Assembly (NCBI GenBank): GCA_021815065.1
Contig: JAKAHI010000131.1
Span: 1 to 5,038 of the forward strand
Reading direction: 5' to 3'
DNA length: 5,038 nucleotides
Source: a bacterium
GTDB lineage: Bacteria > JAMCPX01
The notes beneath the pieces are model-generated. The model did no database searches, was not told the DNA's origin, and saw only the letters and a list, made by a program, of their open reading frames with translations. Shown one piece after another: positions 4,348 through 5,038 of the stretch. Each line of letters opens with the position of its first letter. Position 1 is the stretch's first letter. The position numbers and the translations under genes were made by a program.

Positions 4348-5025
4348 ATGGCACATTGGGAAAATCGCCCGGAAGCGTCCTGGAAAAAGTTCAGATTCAA
4401 TCAGCCTTACAACGAAGGACTGAAACGGCTCAAAGAAGAGGTGTTGACAGAAACTGATTTTGATCCCGCCACATTGTGGCAGTGGGGAACCATGCAAGCT
4501 ATGGCGGTCATCGGGGTCCTTAAGGCTTGCGAAAAGGCCTTTGGACGGGAAGGGCAGCAGGTGGTTGCCCAAACCCTGCACGATGTAGGTCTGGACATAG
4601 GAAGACAGATCCTCAAAGGGACAAAAAAGCCAGAGGACATGTCTGACATGGAGTTCATGAGCTTTTATGCCACCGTGATAAACCGTATAGTGTACGCATC
4701 CCTTGAGAAACCGTACATTGACGGCACAGACAAGGTGAGCTTCGATATCCTCTGGTGTCCTCATCAGGATCATTACGGGGCATTTGACTGCCGTGTGCAG
4801 CGTTACTTTGTCCAGGGTATGATCGATGCTGTCAAGGAGTACTTCGGAAAAGACAAGGGGTTTCAGGTTCGCTTCGACACCACAATTCCATCCGGCTCAG
4901 AGACCTGCCACTTCACGATCTGGCGTGCCGGAGACTCAGAAAAGGAAGAGTGGGCGCACTTTACCGAGATGCTGGATGAAAAGGCCCTGGAGATTGCCAA
5001 GCACACGAAGAAAGACAAAGGATGA
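4348..5025 (+). CDS. L-2-amino-thiazoline-4-carboxylate hydrolase-like protein
   Basis: A 225-residue soluble protein from the SD-supported ATG at 4348 (231 residues if ATG 4330 is used). I see no signal peptide or membrane helix. The C-terminal half resembles the ATC-hydrolase family: FDILWCPHQDHYGAFDCRV, then FVQGMIDAVKEYFG, then RFDTTIPSGSETCHFTIWRAG. This gives the family-like order of Cys/His near W-C-P, a D-C-R-V stretch, and a closing G-x-x-x-C-H-F-x-I. The family's namesake opens the thiazoline ring in the bacterial ATC-to-cysteine route, but most members, commonly encoded near unrelated catabolic genes in anaerobes, have no proven role. The N-terminal part (Trp-rich, then helical) is unassigned. 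A V4R-like ligand-binding fold is a weaker alternative. It has its own promoter candidates and is separate from the acyl-CoA operon. The stop is followed by ATGA-type overlap and a possible GTG start at 5026, so another gene may follow closely. Confidence 0.6.
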   Translation: MAHWENRPEASWKKFRFNQPYNEGLKRLKEEVLTETDFDPATLWQWGTMQAMAVIGVLKACEKAFGREGQQVVAQTLHDVGLDIGRQILKGTKKPEDMSDMEFMSFYATVINRIVYASLEKPYIDGTDKVSFDILWCPHQDHYGAFDCRVQRYFVQGMIDAVKEYFGKDKGFQVRFDTTIPSGSETCHFTIWRAGDSEKEEWAHFTEMLDEKALEIAKHTKKDKG

Positions 5026-5038
5026 GTGCCTGATAAAA

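Noticed and set aside
4189..4773. 194-codon frame on the - strand
   Set aside because: It is antisense to the ATC-hydrolase-like gene, which has a clear SD and family motifs. The antisense translation shows no recognisable protein pattern.
5022..5038. Possible start of a next gene (ATG overlapping the stop, or GTG at 5026)
   Set aside because: The ATG frame stops after three codons. The GTG frame stays open to the window end, but four codons are too few to call a gene.

Overview
The window looks like a bacterial chromosome fragment, most plausibly from an anaerobic, acid-degrading lineage such as Desulfobacterota (sulfate reducers or syntrophs). This is inferred from the acyl-CoA gene set, the moderate base composition, the strong Shine-Dalgarno sites and the REP-like palindromic repeats. 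No rRNA, tRNA or marker gene confirms the taxonomy.

Positions 1-2905 (+ strand) form one tightly spaced catabolic unit: the 3' end of an acyl-CoA dehydrogenase, a complete acyl-CoA synthetase (34 bp later), and a metal-dependent amidohydrolase-superfamily protein (27 bp later). A plausible scheme is activation of a carboxylic acid to its CoA thioester, alpha,beta-oxidation, and a hydrolysis or decarboxylation step. The substrate cannot be read from the sequence. Two features suggest an uncommon substrate. The dehydrogenase lacks the usual C-terminal catalytic Glu, having Pro in a SPISNE segment. The amidohydrolase carries an E-x-H metal motif, as in the non-oxidative decarboxylase branch, instead of the common H-x-H.

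Positions 2906-3920 hold a more AT-rich vapBC toxin-antitoxin operon on the - strand. It has a perfect 10+1+10 palindrome over its promoter, a 1-nt stop/start overlap between the genes, and a small hairpin after vapC. Near-identical 18-bp repeats in inverted orientation (2948-2965 and 3901-3918) flank it, so the operon may be cargo of a small mobile or recombined segment. A 17-bp exact direct repeat links the end of vapB to the middle of vapC.

Positions 3732-4347 are about 600 bp without a convincing gene. They contain the vapBC control region, the right-hand flanking repeat, a cluster of hairpins (REP-like), a strong sigma70-type promoter candidate, and a second promoter overlapped by an operator-like inverted repeat just before the last gene.

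Positions 4348-5025 (+) encode a 225-residue soluble protein resembling the L-2-amino-thiazoline-4-carboxylate hydrolase family. The most useful outcomes are the flanked vapBC cassette, the substituted active-site motifs in the catabolic genes, and two start-site corrections (vapB and the last gene). I did not find a clearly new multi-gene system.
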